Shown here: positions 1 to 7,075 of the stretch, in pieces
How positions within the stretch are numbered: the first letter of the stretch is position 1
Layout: each line of letters opens with the position of its first letter
Assembly (NCBI GenBank): GCA_900756875.1
Contig: CAAELW010000158.1
Location: 1 to 13,065 of the forward strand
Direction of reading: 5' to 3'
Length of the DNA stretch: 13,065 nucleotides
From: Pasteurellaceae bacterium
GTDB taxonomy: Bacteria; Pseudomonadota; Gammaproteobacteria; Enterobacterales; Pasteurellaceae
Translations under genes and position numbers: made by a program
Notes under the pieces: generated by a model
The model's database searches: none
Told to the model about the DNA's origin: nothing
What the model saw: only the letters and a program-made list of their open reading frames with translations

Positions 1-140
1 GCCAGTTTTAACGTCGGGATAGTCGCACGAATACGCGCATCAGATGTCACTTTGCCATCTTTTACTGGCACGTTTAAGTCCGCACGAATAAATACACGTT
101 TACCTTTTAAATCTAAGTCGGTCATTTTGATTACTGACAT
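1..140 (-). CDS. pgk: Phosphoglycerate kinase, N-terminal part (cut by window edge)
   Basis: Glycolytic enzyme that transfers phosphate from 1,3-bisphosphoglycerate to ADP in the cytoplasm. Only the first 46 codons are inside the window. The translation begins [20 protein letters not shown] and continues [19 protein letters not shown], the classic start of bacterial Pgk, including the substrate-binding RxDxNVP motif and the following DxRI(R) stretch. The ATG at 140 is preceded by a good ribosome binding site (AGAGGAAAG). The gene runs off the left edge. It has its own strong promoter (179-207). Confidence 0.95.
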   Translation of the reverse strand, partial: MSVIKMTDLDLKGKRVFIRADLNVPVKDGKVTSDARIRATIPTLKL

Positions 141-178
141 AAGCTTTCCTCTTGGGTTAGTTAAAATTAAACGGGGAC

Positions 179-207
179 ATTATACCTAGTTCTTACTAGG
201 TTGTAAC
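179..207 (-). promoter_or_regulatory. pgk promoter with dyad filling the spacer
   Basis: Read on the minus strand, a perfect -10 TATAAT (184-179) follows a weak -35, GTTACA (207-202) with a 17-bp spacer. Between them lies a perfect inverted repeat, CCTAGT-AAGA-ACTAGG (200-185), covering essentially the whole spacer. The dyad is outside the expected transcript, so it looks like an operator for a dimeric repressor or activator rather than an RNA hairpin. The regulator is unknown. Confidence 0.65.
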
Positions 208-238
208 GATGTAGATCAAATAAAAAAGCGAATTATGC

Positions 239-952
239 TTATTTAGGGCAATCGATTACTTGCCATTGGCGATCGTAGCAAATAAATAATTCGTTATGGC
301 TCGCACCTAAATAAGCGCCTTTTAATTGCGGATTATGCTGCTTCATCCATTGAAATAATTCTTTACGGCTTAATTGTTCGTTTGGCAAAGAAAGCGATTC
401 AAATAATGCTTTCTCTTGTTTGAAATAAGCTTCTGCCGAATCAAACGCACAACTGCCATGTTTTTCCCATTCGCCTTGCAATAGTTTGGCACCTGGTGAA
501 ATTGAAAGGTAGGGCTCGAGCGTTTCAACTGGCAGTGGTGGTAAATCCCCTTTACAAAAACGTGGATGATCCGTAACAGAACGCGCATTCGCATTTTGTG
601 GCCATAAGCCATGCACTACCCAGCCAAATTGATTTTTTGTACTACATTGATATTGCGCTGAATCGGGTAAATTATTGCCATATTGCGCTCGTTGTTTTTC
701 ACAGAATTCCGGCGACCAAGATAAGGCCAACATATAATAATCAACAGGGGCATTTTTATTTTGTCCAATGGCATCATCGCGCATGATGACATCATAATTT
801 CCAAAATCGTTGGTATTTTTGACCGCACTTTGGCTTTGTTGTTGTGTAGTTGTTGGAGCGGGTTTAGTGTCTTTTTTGTGTTCAGTGAAATATTGCCAAA
901 TACTAAATGCGGCAAGAGCAATAAGGGAAAGAGTGGAAACCTGTTTTTTCAT
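239..952 (-). CDS. RNase T2 family ribonuclease, probably membrane-anchored in the periplasm
   Basis: Endoribonuclease of the T2 family (related to E. coli RNase I), which cuts RNA through a 2',3'-cyclic phosphate. Both catalytic signatures are present: HGLWPQ at residues 114-119 (catalytic H114) and EWEKHGSC at 161-168 (E161, K164, H165). Six cysteines follow the leader (C84, C103, C133, C168, C225, C235), fitting disulfides and periplasmic location. The N-terminus has one hydrophobic segment (about residues 7-21) without an obvious cleavage site, then a low-complexity linker rich in K, T, P, Q and S (about 26-48). An uncleaved signal anchor is likely. The start has an AGGA ribosome binding site. 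It lies upstream of pgk on the same strand but pgk has its own promoter. An uptake signal core sits inside the linker coding region (822-830). A homolog of this type sits beside pgk in H. influenzae, from memory. Confidence 0.88.
   Translation of the reverse strand: MKKQVSTLSLIALAAFSIWQYFTEHKKDTKPAPTTTQQQSQSAVKNTNDFGNYDVIMRDDAIGQNKNAPVDYYMLALSWSPEFCEKQRAQYGNNLPDSAQYQCSTKNQFGWVVHGLWPQNANARSVTDHPRFCKGDLPPLPVETLEPYLSISPGAKLLQGEWEKHGSCAFDSAEAYFKQEKALFESLSLPNEQLSRKELFQWMKQHNPQLKGAYLGASHNELFICYDRQWQVIDCPK
822..830 (-). repeat. DNA uptake signal core, inside the RNase T2 linker
   Basis: Perfect ACCGCACTT, the complement of AAGTGCGGT. It falls in the low-complexity linker of the RNase, where coding constraint is weak. 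Confidence 0.9.
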
Positions 953-970
953 AAAAATCCTGTTTAAATT

Positions 971-999
971 TTGTCAATTTTGCTTTTGTCGGCTATAAT
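971..999 (+). promoter_or_regulatory. Promoter of the ferredoxin gene
   Basis: TTGTCA at 971-976 (5/6 of the -35 consensus), a 17-bp spacer and a perfect TATAAT at 994-999. The ferredoxin ATG is 28 bases downstream, so the leader is short. It lies in the divergent gap between the RNase and ferredoxin genes. Confidence 0.75.
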
Positions 1000-1027
1000 T
1001 CGCCGCTTTCTCATATAAAGGAATGGT

Positions 1028-1288
1028 ATGGCGTTACTGATCACAAACAAATGCACAAACTGCGATATGTGCCTCCCCGAATGCCCGAATGAAGCAATTT
1101 CAATCGGCGAGGAGATCTATGTGATCGATCCAGTACTTTGTACGGAATGTGTTGGTCATTATGACACGCCAACTTGCCAAAAAGTTTGCCCGATTACAAA
1201 CTGCATCAAGCCAGATCCTGAGCATCAAGAAAGCGAAGAGCAGCTTTGGGAACGTTTTGTGATGATTCACCATTCGGATAAGTTGTAG
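1028..1288 (+). CDS. YfhL-type 2[4Fe-4S] ferredoxin
   Basis: Small cytoplasmic electron carrier with two 4Fe-4S clusters. The cysteine pattern is C9-x2-C12-x2-C15-x3-C19 for the first motif and C38-x2-C41-x8-C50-x3-C54 for the second. The 8-residue insertion in the second motif and the C-terminal extension (about 60-86, rich in E and H) mark the Allochromatium/YfhL class rather than clostridial ferredoxin. C59 is an extra cysteine. The length of 86 residues is normal for the class. Ribosome binding site AAGGAA lies 4 bases before the ATG. The redox partner cannot be told from the context. Confidence 0.93.
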   Translation: MALLITNKCTNCDMCLPECPNEAISIGEEIYVIDPVLCTECVGHYDTPTCQKVCPITNCIKPDPEHQESEEQLWERFVMIHHSDKL

Positions 1289-1317
1289 AATTTACCTGAT
1301 CTTTTTCTTTTCGTCCA

Positions 1318-1476
1318 ATGACTATGAATAAAACGAAGTTAATTAAAATTGCCATCATTCTGATTTATTTGTTCAGCCCCATTGATATTTTGCCTGAAGC
1401 GGTGCTTGGCCCATTAGGTTTAGTAGATGATGCAGCAGCCATTGCCTTATTAATTCGAATTTTATTGAAAAAATAA
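1318..1476 (+). CDS. DUF1232-like membrane microprotein (52 aa)
   Basis: Short gene reading MTMNKTKLIKIAIILIYL and then FSPIDILPEAVLGPLGLVDD, ending LLIRILLKK. The core SPIDxLPE...GxxDD is the hallmark of the DUF1232 (YkvA-like) family: one hydrophobic helix, a Pro-Ile-Asp turn, then an acidic pair and a second hydrophobic helix. Function of the family is unknown. It begins 29 bases after the ferredoxin stop on the same strand and is probably cotranscribed. The start could be the ATG at 1318 or the one at 1324; neither has a clear ribosome binding site. The length of 52 residues is at the minimum for the motif. Confidence 0.72.
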   Translation: MTMNKTKLIKIAIILIYLFSPIDILPEAVLGPLGLVDDAAAIALLIRILLKK

Positions 1477-1493
1477 AAACTTGAATAAAATCA

Positions 1494-1502
1494 ACCGCAC
1501 TT
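1494..1502 (-). repeat. DNA uptake signal core, intergenic
   Basis: Perfect ACCGCACTT with an AT-rich flank on its left, as in the extended signal. It lies between the DUF1232 gene and the MFS promoter. Confidence 0.9.
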
Positions 1503-1516
1503 TGTTTTTCTCATTC

Positions 1517-1545
1517 TTGCAAAATCCCTTCAATTTCTCTAAACT
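1517..1545 (+). promoter_or_regulatory. Possible promoter of the MFS transporter
   Basis: TTGCAA (1517-1522) and TAAACT (1540-1545) are 17 bp apart; each matches 4 of 6 consensus bases. It would give a leader RNA of about 65 bases. Moderate support only. Confidence 0.4.
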
Positions 1546-1552
1546 ACGCGTC

Positions 1553-1613
1553 GGAAAATTTCTTTCCTCATCATTTCACTTTAAACGCTACCCGTGAGTA
1601 GCAAAAGGGACCT
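1553..1613 (+). promoter_or_regulatory. Structured leader of the MFS gene, possible pseudoknot over the ribosome binding site
   Basis: Two hairpins can form ahead of the start codon: GGAAA(1553-1557)/TTTCC(1563-1567), and GCTAC(1587-1591)/GTAGC(1598-1602) with loop CCGTGA. The loop cytosines (1592-1593, plus C1591) can pair with GGG at 1607-1609, which is the centre of the ribosome binding site AGGGA, across an AAAA linker. This compact H-type pseudoknot layout resembles small translational riboswitches, but I cannot match it to a known class. Confidence 0.35.
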
Positions 1614-1618
1614 CAATC

Positions 1619-2833
1619 ATGACAAACGTCAATCAATATGGCTGGAAAGCCTTGATTGGATCAGCTGTCGGCTATGCGATGGATGGATTCGATCTTCTTA
1701 TTCTTGGATTTATGCTTAGTGCCATTTCGGCAGATCTTAATTTAACTCCCGCACAATCTGGCTCATTAGTTACCTGGACACTTATTGGTGCTGTGGTGGG
1801 CGGTATTGTATTTGGTGCATTAAGCGATCGCTATGGGCGAGTACGTGTGCTGACTTGGACAATCGTACTCTTCGCCGTATTTACCGGTTTATGTGCAATC
1901 GCACAAGGCTATTGGGATTTATTAATTTATCGTACTATTGCCGGTATCGGTTTGGGCGGTGAATTTGGTATCGGTATGGCATTAGCCATTGAGGCGTGGC
2001 CAGCAAAACACCGTGCAAAAGTGGCGTCTTATGTGGCATTAGGTTGGCAAGTTGGTGTGTTAGCGGCTGCGTTACTCACTCCAGTATTGCTTCCACATAT
2101 CGGCTGGCGCGGCATGTTCGTTGTTGGTATCTTCCCAGCATTTGTTGCTTGGTATTTACGCGTTCGCTTGCATGAACCTGAAATTTTTTCGCAAAAACAG
2201 ACTGAACTTTCAACCCAAAAAATATCTAAACTGGAATCTTTCAAACTCTTAGTGAAAGATAAAGCAACCACAAAAGTAAGCCTTGGTGTGGTGGTGTTAA
2301 CTTCCGTACAAAACTTCGGTTACTACGGCATTATGATTTGGATGCCGAACTTCTTATCTAAACAACTTGGCTTTAGTTTAACGAAATCAGGTTTATGGAC
2401 GGCTGTTACGGTATGTGGCATGATGGCTGGGATTTGGATTTTTGGTCGTCTAGCCGATAGAATCGGACGTAAACCAAGTTTCTTATTATTCCAACTTGGC
2501 GCTGTGATCAGCATCATCACTTACTCTCAATTAACCGAACCAACTGCCATGTTGGTGGCTGGTGCCTTCTTGGGGATGTTCGTGAACGGCATGATGGGCG
2601 GTTATGGTGCATTAATGGCAGAAGCTTATCCGACAGAAGCACGTGCAACGGCACAAAATGTGTTGTTTAACTTAGGTCGTGCTGTAGGTGGTTTCGGACC
2701 CGTTGTTGTTGGGACGATTGTCTCTGCGTACTCATTCAGTATTGCAATTGCTTTCTTGGCGGTGATTTATGTTATCGACATGGTAGCGACAGTCTTCTTA
2801 GTGCCAGAATTAAAAGGCAAAGAATTGAGCTAA
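1619..2833 (+). CDS. MFS transporter, AAHS/metabolite:H+ symporter-like
   Basis: Inner-membrane secondary transporter of 404 residues with about 12 hydrophobic segments. Helix 1 carries MDGFDLLILGF, the DGFD motif of aromatic acid and sialic acid type symporters. Loop 2-3 has the MFS motif GALSDRYGRVR, repeated in the second half as GRLADRIGRKPS. Helix 4-5 has GGEFGIGMALAIEAWP. The central cytoplasmic loop (about residues 193-215) is hydrophilic. A close relative in H. influenzae carries only a generic metabolite-transport name, from memory, and the substrate is not known to me. ATG at 1619 has AGGGA 8 bases upstream. The gene stands alone, with its own leader and a terminator at 2861-2890. 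Its stop codon overlaps an uptake signal. Confidence 0.88.
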   Translation: MTNVNQYGWKALIGSAVGYAMDGFDLLILGFMLSAISADLNLTPAQSGSLVTWTLIGAVVGGIVFGALSDRYGRVRVLTWTIVLFAVFTGLCAIAQGYWDLLIYRTIAGIGLGGEFGIGMALAIEAWPAKHRAKVASYVALGWQVGVLAAALLTPVLLPHIGWRGMFVVGIFPAFVAWYLRVRLHEPEIFSQKQTELSTQKISKLESFKLLVKDKATTKVSLGVVVLTSVQNFGYYGIMIWMPNFLSKQLGFSLTKSGLWTAVTVCGMMAGIWIFGRLADRIGRKPSFLLFQLGAVISIITYSQLTEPTAMLVAGAFLGMFVNGMMGGYGALMAEAYPTEARATAQNVLFNLGRAVGGFGPVVVGTIVSAYSFSIAIAFLAVIYVIDMVATVFLVPELKGKELS

Positions 2834-2840
2834 GTGCGGT
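2832..2840 (+). repeat. DNA uptake signal core overlapping the MFS stop codon
   Basis: Perfect AAGTGCGGT. Its two As are the last two bases of the TAA stop. It is followed by TCAAAAAAA, the usual tail. Confidence 0.92.
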
Positions 2841-2860
2841 CAAAAAAATTCAAGTTTTTG

Positions 2861-2890
2861 AAAACATCGGTGTCAAAGCCGATGTTTTTT
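2861..2890 (+). terminator. Rho-independent terminator after the MFS gene
   Basis: AAAACATCGG (2861-2870) pairs perfectly with CCGATGTTTT (2879-2888) around an 8-base loop, followed by T residues. An uptake signal lies on each side in opposite orientation (2832 and 2916), so the two 9-bp cores could also pair around it. Confidence 0.85.
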
Positions 2891-2915
2891 ATTTGTGAAA
2901 AATCAGCCAATTTCA

Positions 2916-2924
2916 ACCGCACTT
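2916..2924 (-). repeat. DNA uptake signal core upstream of narQ
   Basis: Perfect ACCGCACTT. With the copy at 2832 it makes an inverted pair enclosing the terminator. Confidence 0.92.
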
Positions 2925-2967
2925 TGTGCTAAACTATGGTCACTTTTTCCAATTTTGAAGAATTATC

Positions 2968-4671
2968 GTGTACGCTAAACGTTCAGTTTCTACCCGTATT
3001 GCTAAATATTTATTTGTGGTCATTATCTTCATGGGCATTATTAGCTCATTGAGTTTGATCGTGATGGCCAGTAATAAATCGGATGCGGAAGCTATTAATA
3101 TTTCTGGTTCTTTGCGTATGCAAAGTTATCGGCTATTAACGGAAATGGAACGTTCACCGGATACGGTTGAACAGAATCTGGTGCGTTATCAACGCAGCCT
3201 CAATGCCGATGCTTTGCTGACAGTACAAAATCAGCTTTTTGCGCCATCAGGTGTGAGAGAGTCCTATCAAAAAATCCTTAAACGCTGGGCGGTGATGTCC
3301 GATTTCGCTCGTAGCTACCAAATCGAAAAATACCACGCCGAATTAAAAAGTTATGTACAAGATGTTGATGATTTCGTGTTGGAATTACAACGCTTTACTG
3401 AACTAAAATGGATTATTGCGGTTTCGGTATTGTGTGTTTCTATGCTATTGATTCTTGCGATGGTGTCTTATGTGATTTGGTATATGAAGCGCGAAGTAGT
3501 GAAACCGTTAGAGCTTATGACCAAAGCCAGTATGCAAGTGCAAATGGGGCAGTTTAACCATATCCAGCTTGATACAGAAAGCAATAATGAACTCGGTATT
3601 TTAGCGAAAGTGTTTACCCAAATGTCCTCTGAGTTAGGGCGACTTTATTCGCGTTTAGAAGATGCGGTAAATGAGCAAACGCAAAAGTTGCGTCAAACTA
3701 ACCGCTCTTTAACAACACTTTATCAAAGCTCTCAGTTACTTATGCCCACGAAGATTAATGATAAAATCTTAAGTCAAGTGCTCAATCATATTCGTGTTAG
3801 TGAACATTTGCGCTACATTGAATTAGAGATTTTAGGGGCAGAGCATTGGGAAATTTCCTTTGGACAAAAAGATCCCAAACAATCACTTCAAGTCGAAGAG
3901 CTTTCCATTGAAAATGAAAACTTAGCGGTGCTCTCGTGGCAAGCGGGTTTACCTTGTCCAGATCCGCGAATGATGAAAAACTTAGGGCAAATGGTGGCAA
4001 AAGCCTTGTATTCACACAAAACGCAACGCCAACAAGAGCAACTCTTATTGATGGAAGAGCGGTCAATTATTGCTAGGGAATTACATGACTCGTTGGCACA
4101 AGTGCTGTCTTTCTTACAAATTCAATTAACGCTGTTGAAGCATAATTTGAAGAAAGAAGACGAGGAATCAAAAGAGAAAAGCATTGCCATCATTGGTGAA
4201 TTTGAACAAGCTTTATCAGATGGATATTCTCAATTACGAGAATTATTGGCGACCTTCCGTTTAACGGTGCAAGAAGCCAATTTACAGGTTGCCTTGGAAC
4301 AAGTTATTGAAAGTTTGCGTTCACAAACGAAGATGCAAATGAGTGTGGAATGTAGTTTGCCATCACAAAGTTTAAATCCACAAGAATTAGTGCACGTTCT
4401 GCAAATTGTACGTGAAGCAACGTTAAATGCGATTAAGCACTCTAAAGGTACACGTATAGAAGTAAAAGCCCATATTAATGCCGAGGGTGAATATGAAATC
4501 CTCGTACAAGATAATGGCGTAGGGATTCCTACACTAGACGAGCCAGACGGACATTATGGTTTAAATATCATGACAGAGCGCAGTCGACAATTAAATGCTC
4601 AGTTCAGTATTTCAAAAGGGGAGCAAGGTGGTACTATTGTGAAAATCACGCTTCCTCACACGTTTTTTTAA
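2968..4671 (+). CDS. narQ: Nitrate/nitrite sensor histidine kinase NarQ
   Basis: Inner-membrane sensor kinase that detects periplasmic nitrate or nitrite and phosphorylates a NarP/NarL-type regulator. Layout: TM1 about 13-34; periplasmic domain 35-147 opening with the P-box ISGSLRMQSYRLL (45-57), where R50 matches the nitrate-binding arginine known from E. coli NarQ; TM2 about 148-172; HAMP about 173-225; coiled linker; a central domain with only one cysteine visible, unlike NarX; then the HPK7-type kinase core. The H-box is ARELHDSLAQV with phospho-acceptor H373. The N-box is REATLNAIKHS, the G-boxes DNGVGIP and GHYGLNIM. The length of 567 residues fits NarQ. The start is GTG at 2968, chosen because the next Met lies inside TM1. 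The cognate regulator gene is not adjacent, which is usual for narQ. murB follows after 9 bases. Confidence 0.93.
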   Translation: MYAKRSVSTRIAKYLFVVIIFMGIISSLSLIVMASNKSDAEAINISGSLRMQSYRLLTEMERSPDTVEQNLVRYQRSLNADALLTVQNQLFAPSGVRESYQKILKRWAVMSDFARSYQIEKYHAELKSYVQDVDDFVLELQRFTELKWIIAVSVLCVSMLLILAMVSYVIWYMKREVVKPLELMTKASMQVQMGQFNHIQLDTESNNELGILAKVFTQMSSELGRLYSRLEDAVNEQTQKLRQTNRSLTTLYQSSQLLMPTKINDKILSQVLNHIRVSEHLRYIELEILGAEHWEISFGQKDPKQSLQVEELSIENENLAVLSWQAGLPCPDPRMMKNLGQMVAKALYSHKTQRQQEQLLLMEERSIIARELHDSLAQVLSFLQIQLTLLKHNLKKEDEESKEKSIAIIGEFEQALSDGYSQLRELLATFRLTVQEANLQVALEQVIESLRSQTKMQMSVECSLPSQSLNPQELVHVLQIVREATLNAIKHSKGTRIEVKAHINAEGEYEILVQDNGVGIPTLDEPDGHYGLNIMTERSRQLNAQFSISKGEQGGTIVKITLPHTFF

Positions 4672-4680
4672 GGAAAGTTA

Positions 4681-5706
4681 ATGCAAAGTTTACAGCCGTT
4701 TCACACCTTCAATATTCCAGCAAATGCGCGTGAAATTATTGAAGCCACATCGATTGAACAAATCCAACAAACTTGGCAAAACGCACAAGCTGAAAATCTC
4801 CCTGTCTTATTTTTAGGACAAGGCAGCAATATGCTGTTTTTAGAAGATTTCCAAGGTGTTGTAATTGTTAACCGTTTATCGGGTATTCAACATACAGAAG
4901 ATAGCGATTACCATTATTTGCATGTTAATGGTGGCGAAAATTGGCATCAGTTAGTCGAATGGTCGCTCTCTCAAGGGATTGATGGCTTAGAAAATCTCGC
5001 ACTCATTCCAGGTTGTGCCGGCTCGGCACCGATTCAAAATATTGGCGCGTATGGCGTAGAATTTAAAGATGTGTGCGATTACGTGGATGTACTGAATCTT
5101 AACACGGGCGAACAATTCCGTTTGCAGGCGAATGAATGTGAATTTGGCTATCGTGAAAGTATTTTCAAACATCGCTATGCGCAAGGTTATGTGATTACAG
5201 CGGTTGGATTGAAATTAGCCAAAAATTGGCAACCGATTTTAAAATATGGCTCATTAGTGAATTTTGATCCTCAAACTGTAACAGCAAAACAAGTGTTTGA
5301 TGAAGTGTGCCATATTCGCCGCAGCAAATTGCCCGATCCTAAAGAGTTTGGTAATGCGGGCAGTTTCTTCAAAAATCCTGTGGTGAGTGCAGAGCAATTT
5401 GCGAAAATTCAAAAACAGGTCGAAAATCTACCGCACTTTCCACAAGCCGACGGTTCAGTGAAACTTGCTGCGGGTTGGTTAATCGATCAATGCCATTTAA
5501 AAGGTTTTCAAATTGGTGGTGCAGCCGTTCATCAACAGCAGGCTTTAGTGCTGATTAATAAAGGCAATGCCACTGGACAGGATGTTGTTAAGCTAGCACA
5601 TCATATCCGTCAAACCGTGGCAGATAAATTTGGTGTATATTTACAGCCAGAGGTACGCTTTATGGGCGCAAAGGGCGAAGTAAATTCAGAGCAAGCCATT
5701 AGTTAA
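4681..5706 (+). CDS. murB: UDP-N-acetylenolpyruvoylglucosamine reductase MurB (type I)
   Basis: Cytoplasmic FAD enzyme that uses NADPH to reduce UDP-GlcNAc-enolpyruvate to UDP-MurNAc in peptidoglycan synthesis. The FAD-binding segment has LGQGSNMLF (about residues 46-54). [17 protein letters not shown] (about 109-125) is the flavin phosphate-binding region. The catalytic set is in place: R158 in YRESIF, S228 in [10 protein letters not shown] as the proton donor, and E324 in PEVRFMG. The YRES motif and 341-residue length are of the E. coli type (342 residues). The gene begins 9 bases after narQ with AAGGAAAG as ribosome binding site, so the two are probably cotranscribed. An uptake signal core sits inside the gene (5430-5438). 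Confidence 0.97.
   Translation: MQSLQPFHTFNIPANAREIIEATSIEQIQQTWQNAQAENLPVLFLGQGSNMLFLEDFQGVVIVNRLSGIQHTEDSDYHYLHVNGGENWHQLVEWSLSQGIDGLENLALIPGCAGSAPIQNIGAYGVEFKDVCDYVDVLNLNTGEQFRLQANECEFGYRESIFKHRYAQGYVITAVGLKLAKNWQPILKYGSLVNFDPQTVTAKQVFDEVCHIRRSKLPDPKEFGNAGSFFKNPVVSAEQFAKIQKQVENLPHFPQADGSVKLAAGWLIDQCHLKGFQIGGAAVHQQQALVLINKGNATGQDVVKLAHHIRQTVADKFGVYLQPEVRFMGAKGEVNSEQAIS
5430..5438 (-). repeat. DNA uptake signal core inside murB
   Basis: Perfect ACCGCACTT, encoding part of LPHFP in a region of murB that varies among species. Confidence 0.88.
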
Positions 5707-5725
5707 TTTACAGAGGAAAGCAATC

Positions 5726-6037
5726 ATGAACTTTAAAGATATTTTAGAGACTTTACCAAGCATTGATCATTTAACAGGTTTAGACGTATTAAACGATGAA
5801 ACAGTGATTCATCATATTCCTGCTGCACCAGGCAAACTTGGCTCGCTTCGCCTTTATAATGCGTTAGCAGAAAAATTTAACGGAAAATTAGACCGCACTT
5901 CCGCGCAGCAAGGCATTGAATGGTTTGCTGAACATGTTGAGGATGCAAAACAAAATCCTGGAAAACACCCGAATATTGATTTATTGTTTAAAGTGGTGGC
6001 AGAGAATGTCGTTTATTCACTTGTGCCACTAAACTAA
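5726..6037 (+). CDS. Small conserved protein, DUF2322-like
   Basis: 103-residue soluble protein with no signal peptide or membrane segment. It begins MNFKDILETLPSIDHLTGL, continues with a PGKLGSLRLYNALAEKF block (about 35-51), and ends with AEHVEDAKQNPGKHPNIDLL. The LPSIDHLxGLD start and NPGKHPNID end match my memory of the DUF2322 family, whose function is not known. It starts 19 bases after murB with AGAGGAA as ribosome binding site, so it is likely the third gene of the narQ-murB unit. The assignment is from recall of the motif and has not been searched. Confidence 0.75.
   Translation: MNFKDILETLPSIDHLTGLDVLNDETVIHHIPAAPGKLGSLRLYNALAEKFNGKLDRTSAQQGIEWFAEHVEDAKQNPGKHPNIDLLFKVVAENVVYSLVPLN
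5892..5900 (-). repeat. DNA uptake signal core inside the DUF2322-like gene
   Basis: Perfect ACCGCACTT, encoding the LDRTS segment near residue 56. Confidence 0.88.
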
Positions 6038-6083
6038 TTTGGAAAATTTTTATTGATTAATTTGAACTTTCAATCGTTAAAAA

Positions 6084-6112
6084 CTGTCAAATAAAACAAA
6101 TTGAGGTATAAT
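6084..6112 (+). promoter_or_regulatory. rpoH promoter
   Basis: Perfect -10 TATAAT (6107-6112) with CTGTCA (6084-6089, 4/6) exactly 17 bp upstream, in the 146-bp gap before rpoH. It would give a leader of about 65 bases. I see no terminator between the preceding gene and this promoter, so read-through is also possible. Confidence 0.7.
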
Positions 6113-6151
6113 GACAATAGTTGTTATACAATAACAAATAAGTAATGAGTC

Positions 6152-6179
6152 GGGGCGTCGCTCCGCATGCTGTGAGGAG
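6152..6179 (+). promoter_or_regulatory. rpoH leader: two competing hairpins at the ribosome binding site
   Basis: GGGGC (6152-6156) can pair with GCTCC (6160-6164) around a 3-base loop, leaving the ribosome binding site GAGGAG (6174-6179) free. The same CTCC (6161-6164) can instead pair with GGAG (6176-6179), hiding the site. The two pairings exclude each other. Energies were not computed, so a regulatory role is inferred only. Confidence 0.3.
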
Positions 6180-6183
6180 AAGA

Positions 6184-7026
6184 ATGAATAAAGAAACTCA
6201 AATGATGTTAGTACCTCAAGGTAGCATCGAAGGTTATATTCGAGCAGCAAACGAATATCCGATGCTGACTGCAGAGGAAGAAAAAAGCTTAGCAGAACGT
6301 TTGTATTATGAAGGTGATATTGAAGCAGCGAAAAAGTTAGTTTTATCACACTTACGTTTTGTTATTCATGTTGCGCGTGGTTATTCAGGTTATGGATTAC
6401 CGCAAGCAGATTTAATTCAGGAAGGTAATATCGGATTAATGAAAGCGGTAAAACGTTTTAATCCGGAAGTGGGTGTTCGCCTTGTATCTTTTGCGGTGCA
6501 TTGGATCAAAGCTGAAATCCATGAATATGTCCTTCGCAACTGGCGTATTGTGAAAGTCGCTACCACGAAAGCACAACGTAAATTGTTCTTTAACCTACGT
6601 AAAACGAAACAACGTTTAGGTTGGTTCAATGAAAACGAAGTAGATATGGTGGCGAATGAGCTTGGCGTATCAAAAGAAGATGTCATCGAAATGGAATCCC
6701 GTATGACAGGGGCTGATGTCGGCTTTGATTTGCCAACAGACGATGATGACGAAGCTTATGTGCCTTCTTTATATTTAGAAGACAAAAGCTCAAACTTTGC
6801 AGCAGAGCTTGAAAGCGAAAACTTTGAAGAGCAAGCTACAGAAAAATTAGGTACAGCCTTAGCCAATCTTGATGAACGTAGCCAAGAGATTATCAAAGCA
6901 CGTTGGTTAGATGATGAGAAAGCCACCCTTCATGATCTTGCAGCAAAATATAATGTGTCTGCAGAACGTATTCGTCAGCTTGAAGCAAACGCACTGAAAA
7001 AACTTAAAAGTGCGGTTGATTTCTAA
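6184..7026 (+). CDS. rpoH: RNA polymerase heat-shock sigma factor RpoH (sigma-32)
   Basis: Directs RNA polymerase to heat-shock promoters. Region 2 is nearly identical to E. coli sigma-32: [36 protein letters not shown] and VLRNWRIVK. The RpoH box [14 protein letters not shown] follows; it is diagnostic for this sigma group. Region 4.2 is [19 protein letters not shown] near the C-terminus. I start the gene at ATG 6184 (280 residues, [14 protein letters not shown]) because GAGGAG lies just upstream and the length fits the family. An in-frame ATG at 6145 would add 13 residues unlike any RpoH and would run through the ribosome binding site. The end of the gene carries an uptake signal and is followed by a strong terminator. 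Confidence 0.97.
   Translation: MNKETQMMLVPQGSIEGYIRAANEYPMLTAEEEKSLAERLYYEGDIEAAKKLVLSHLRFVIHVARGYSGYGLPQADLIQEGNIGLMKAVKRFNPEVGVRLVSFAVHWIKAEIHEYVLRNWRIVKVATTKAQRKLFFNLRKTKQRLGWFNENEVDMVANELGVSKEDVIEMESRMTGADVGFDLPTDDDDEAYVPSLYLEDKSSNFAAELESENFEEQATEKLGTALANLDERSQEIIKARWLDDEKATLHDLAAKYNVSAERIRQLEANALKKLKSAVDF
7008..7016 (+). repeat. DNA uptake signal core at the 3' end of rpoH
   Basis: Perfect AAGTGCGGT, encoding the KSAV residues just before the stop codon of rpoH. Confidence 0.9.
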
Positions 7027-7043
7027 GCCATTTTGATAAAAAG

Positions 7044-7075
7044 AAAACCTGTCGATTATCGACAGGTTTTTTTAT
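7044..7075. terminator. Bidirectional terminator between rpoH and plsY
   Basis: AAAACCTGTCGA (7044-7055) and TCGACAGGTTTT (7059-7070) form a 12-bp perfect stem with a 3-base loop. T runs follow on the plus strand and A runs precede it, giving a U-tract in both directions. It serves the two convergent genes. Confidence 0.92.

Noticed and set aside
185..200. Trp repressor site in the pgk promoter
   Set aside because: The two CTAG units are 6 bases apart rather than the 4 of the trp operator, and pgk is not a trp gene.
598..998. Several overlapping plus-strand frames across the RNase gene
   Set aside because: They are antisense shadows of a gene with clear catalytic motifs, and the last ones run into the ferredoxin promoter.
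6145..6183. Longer RpoH starting at an in-frame ATG at 6145
   Set aside because: The extra 13 residues do not resemble RpoH and the region holds the leader hairpins and the ribosome binding site GAGGAG used by the ATG at 6184.
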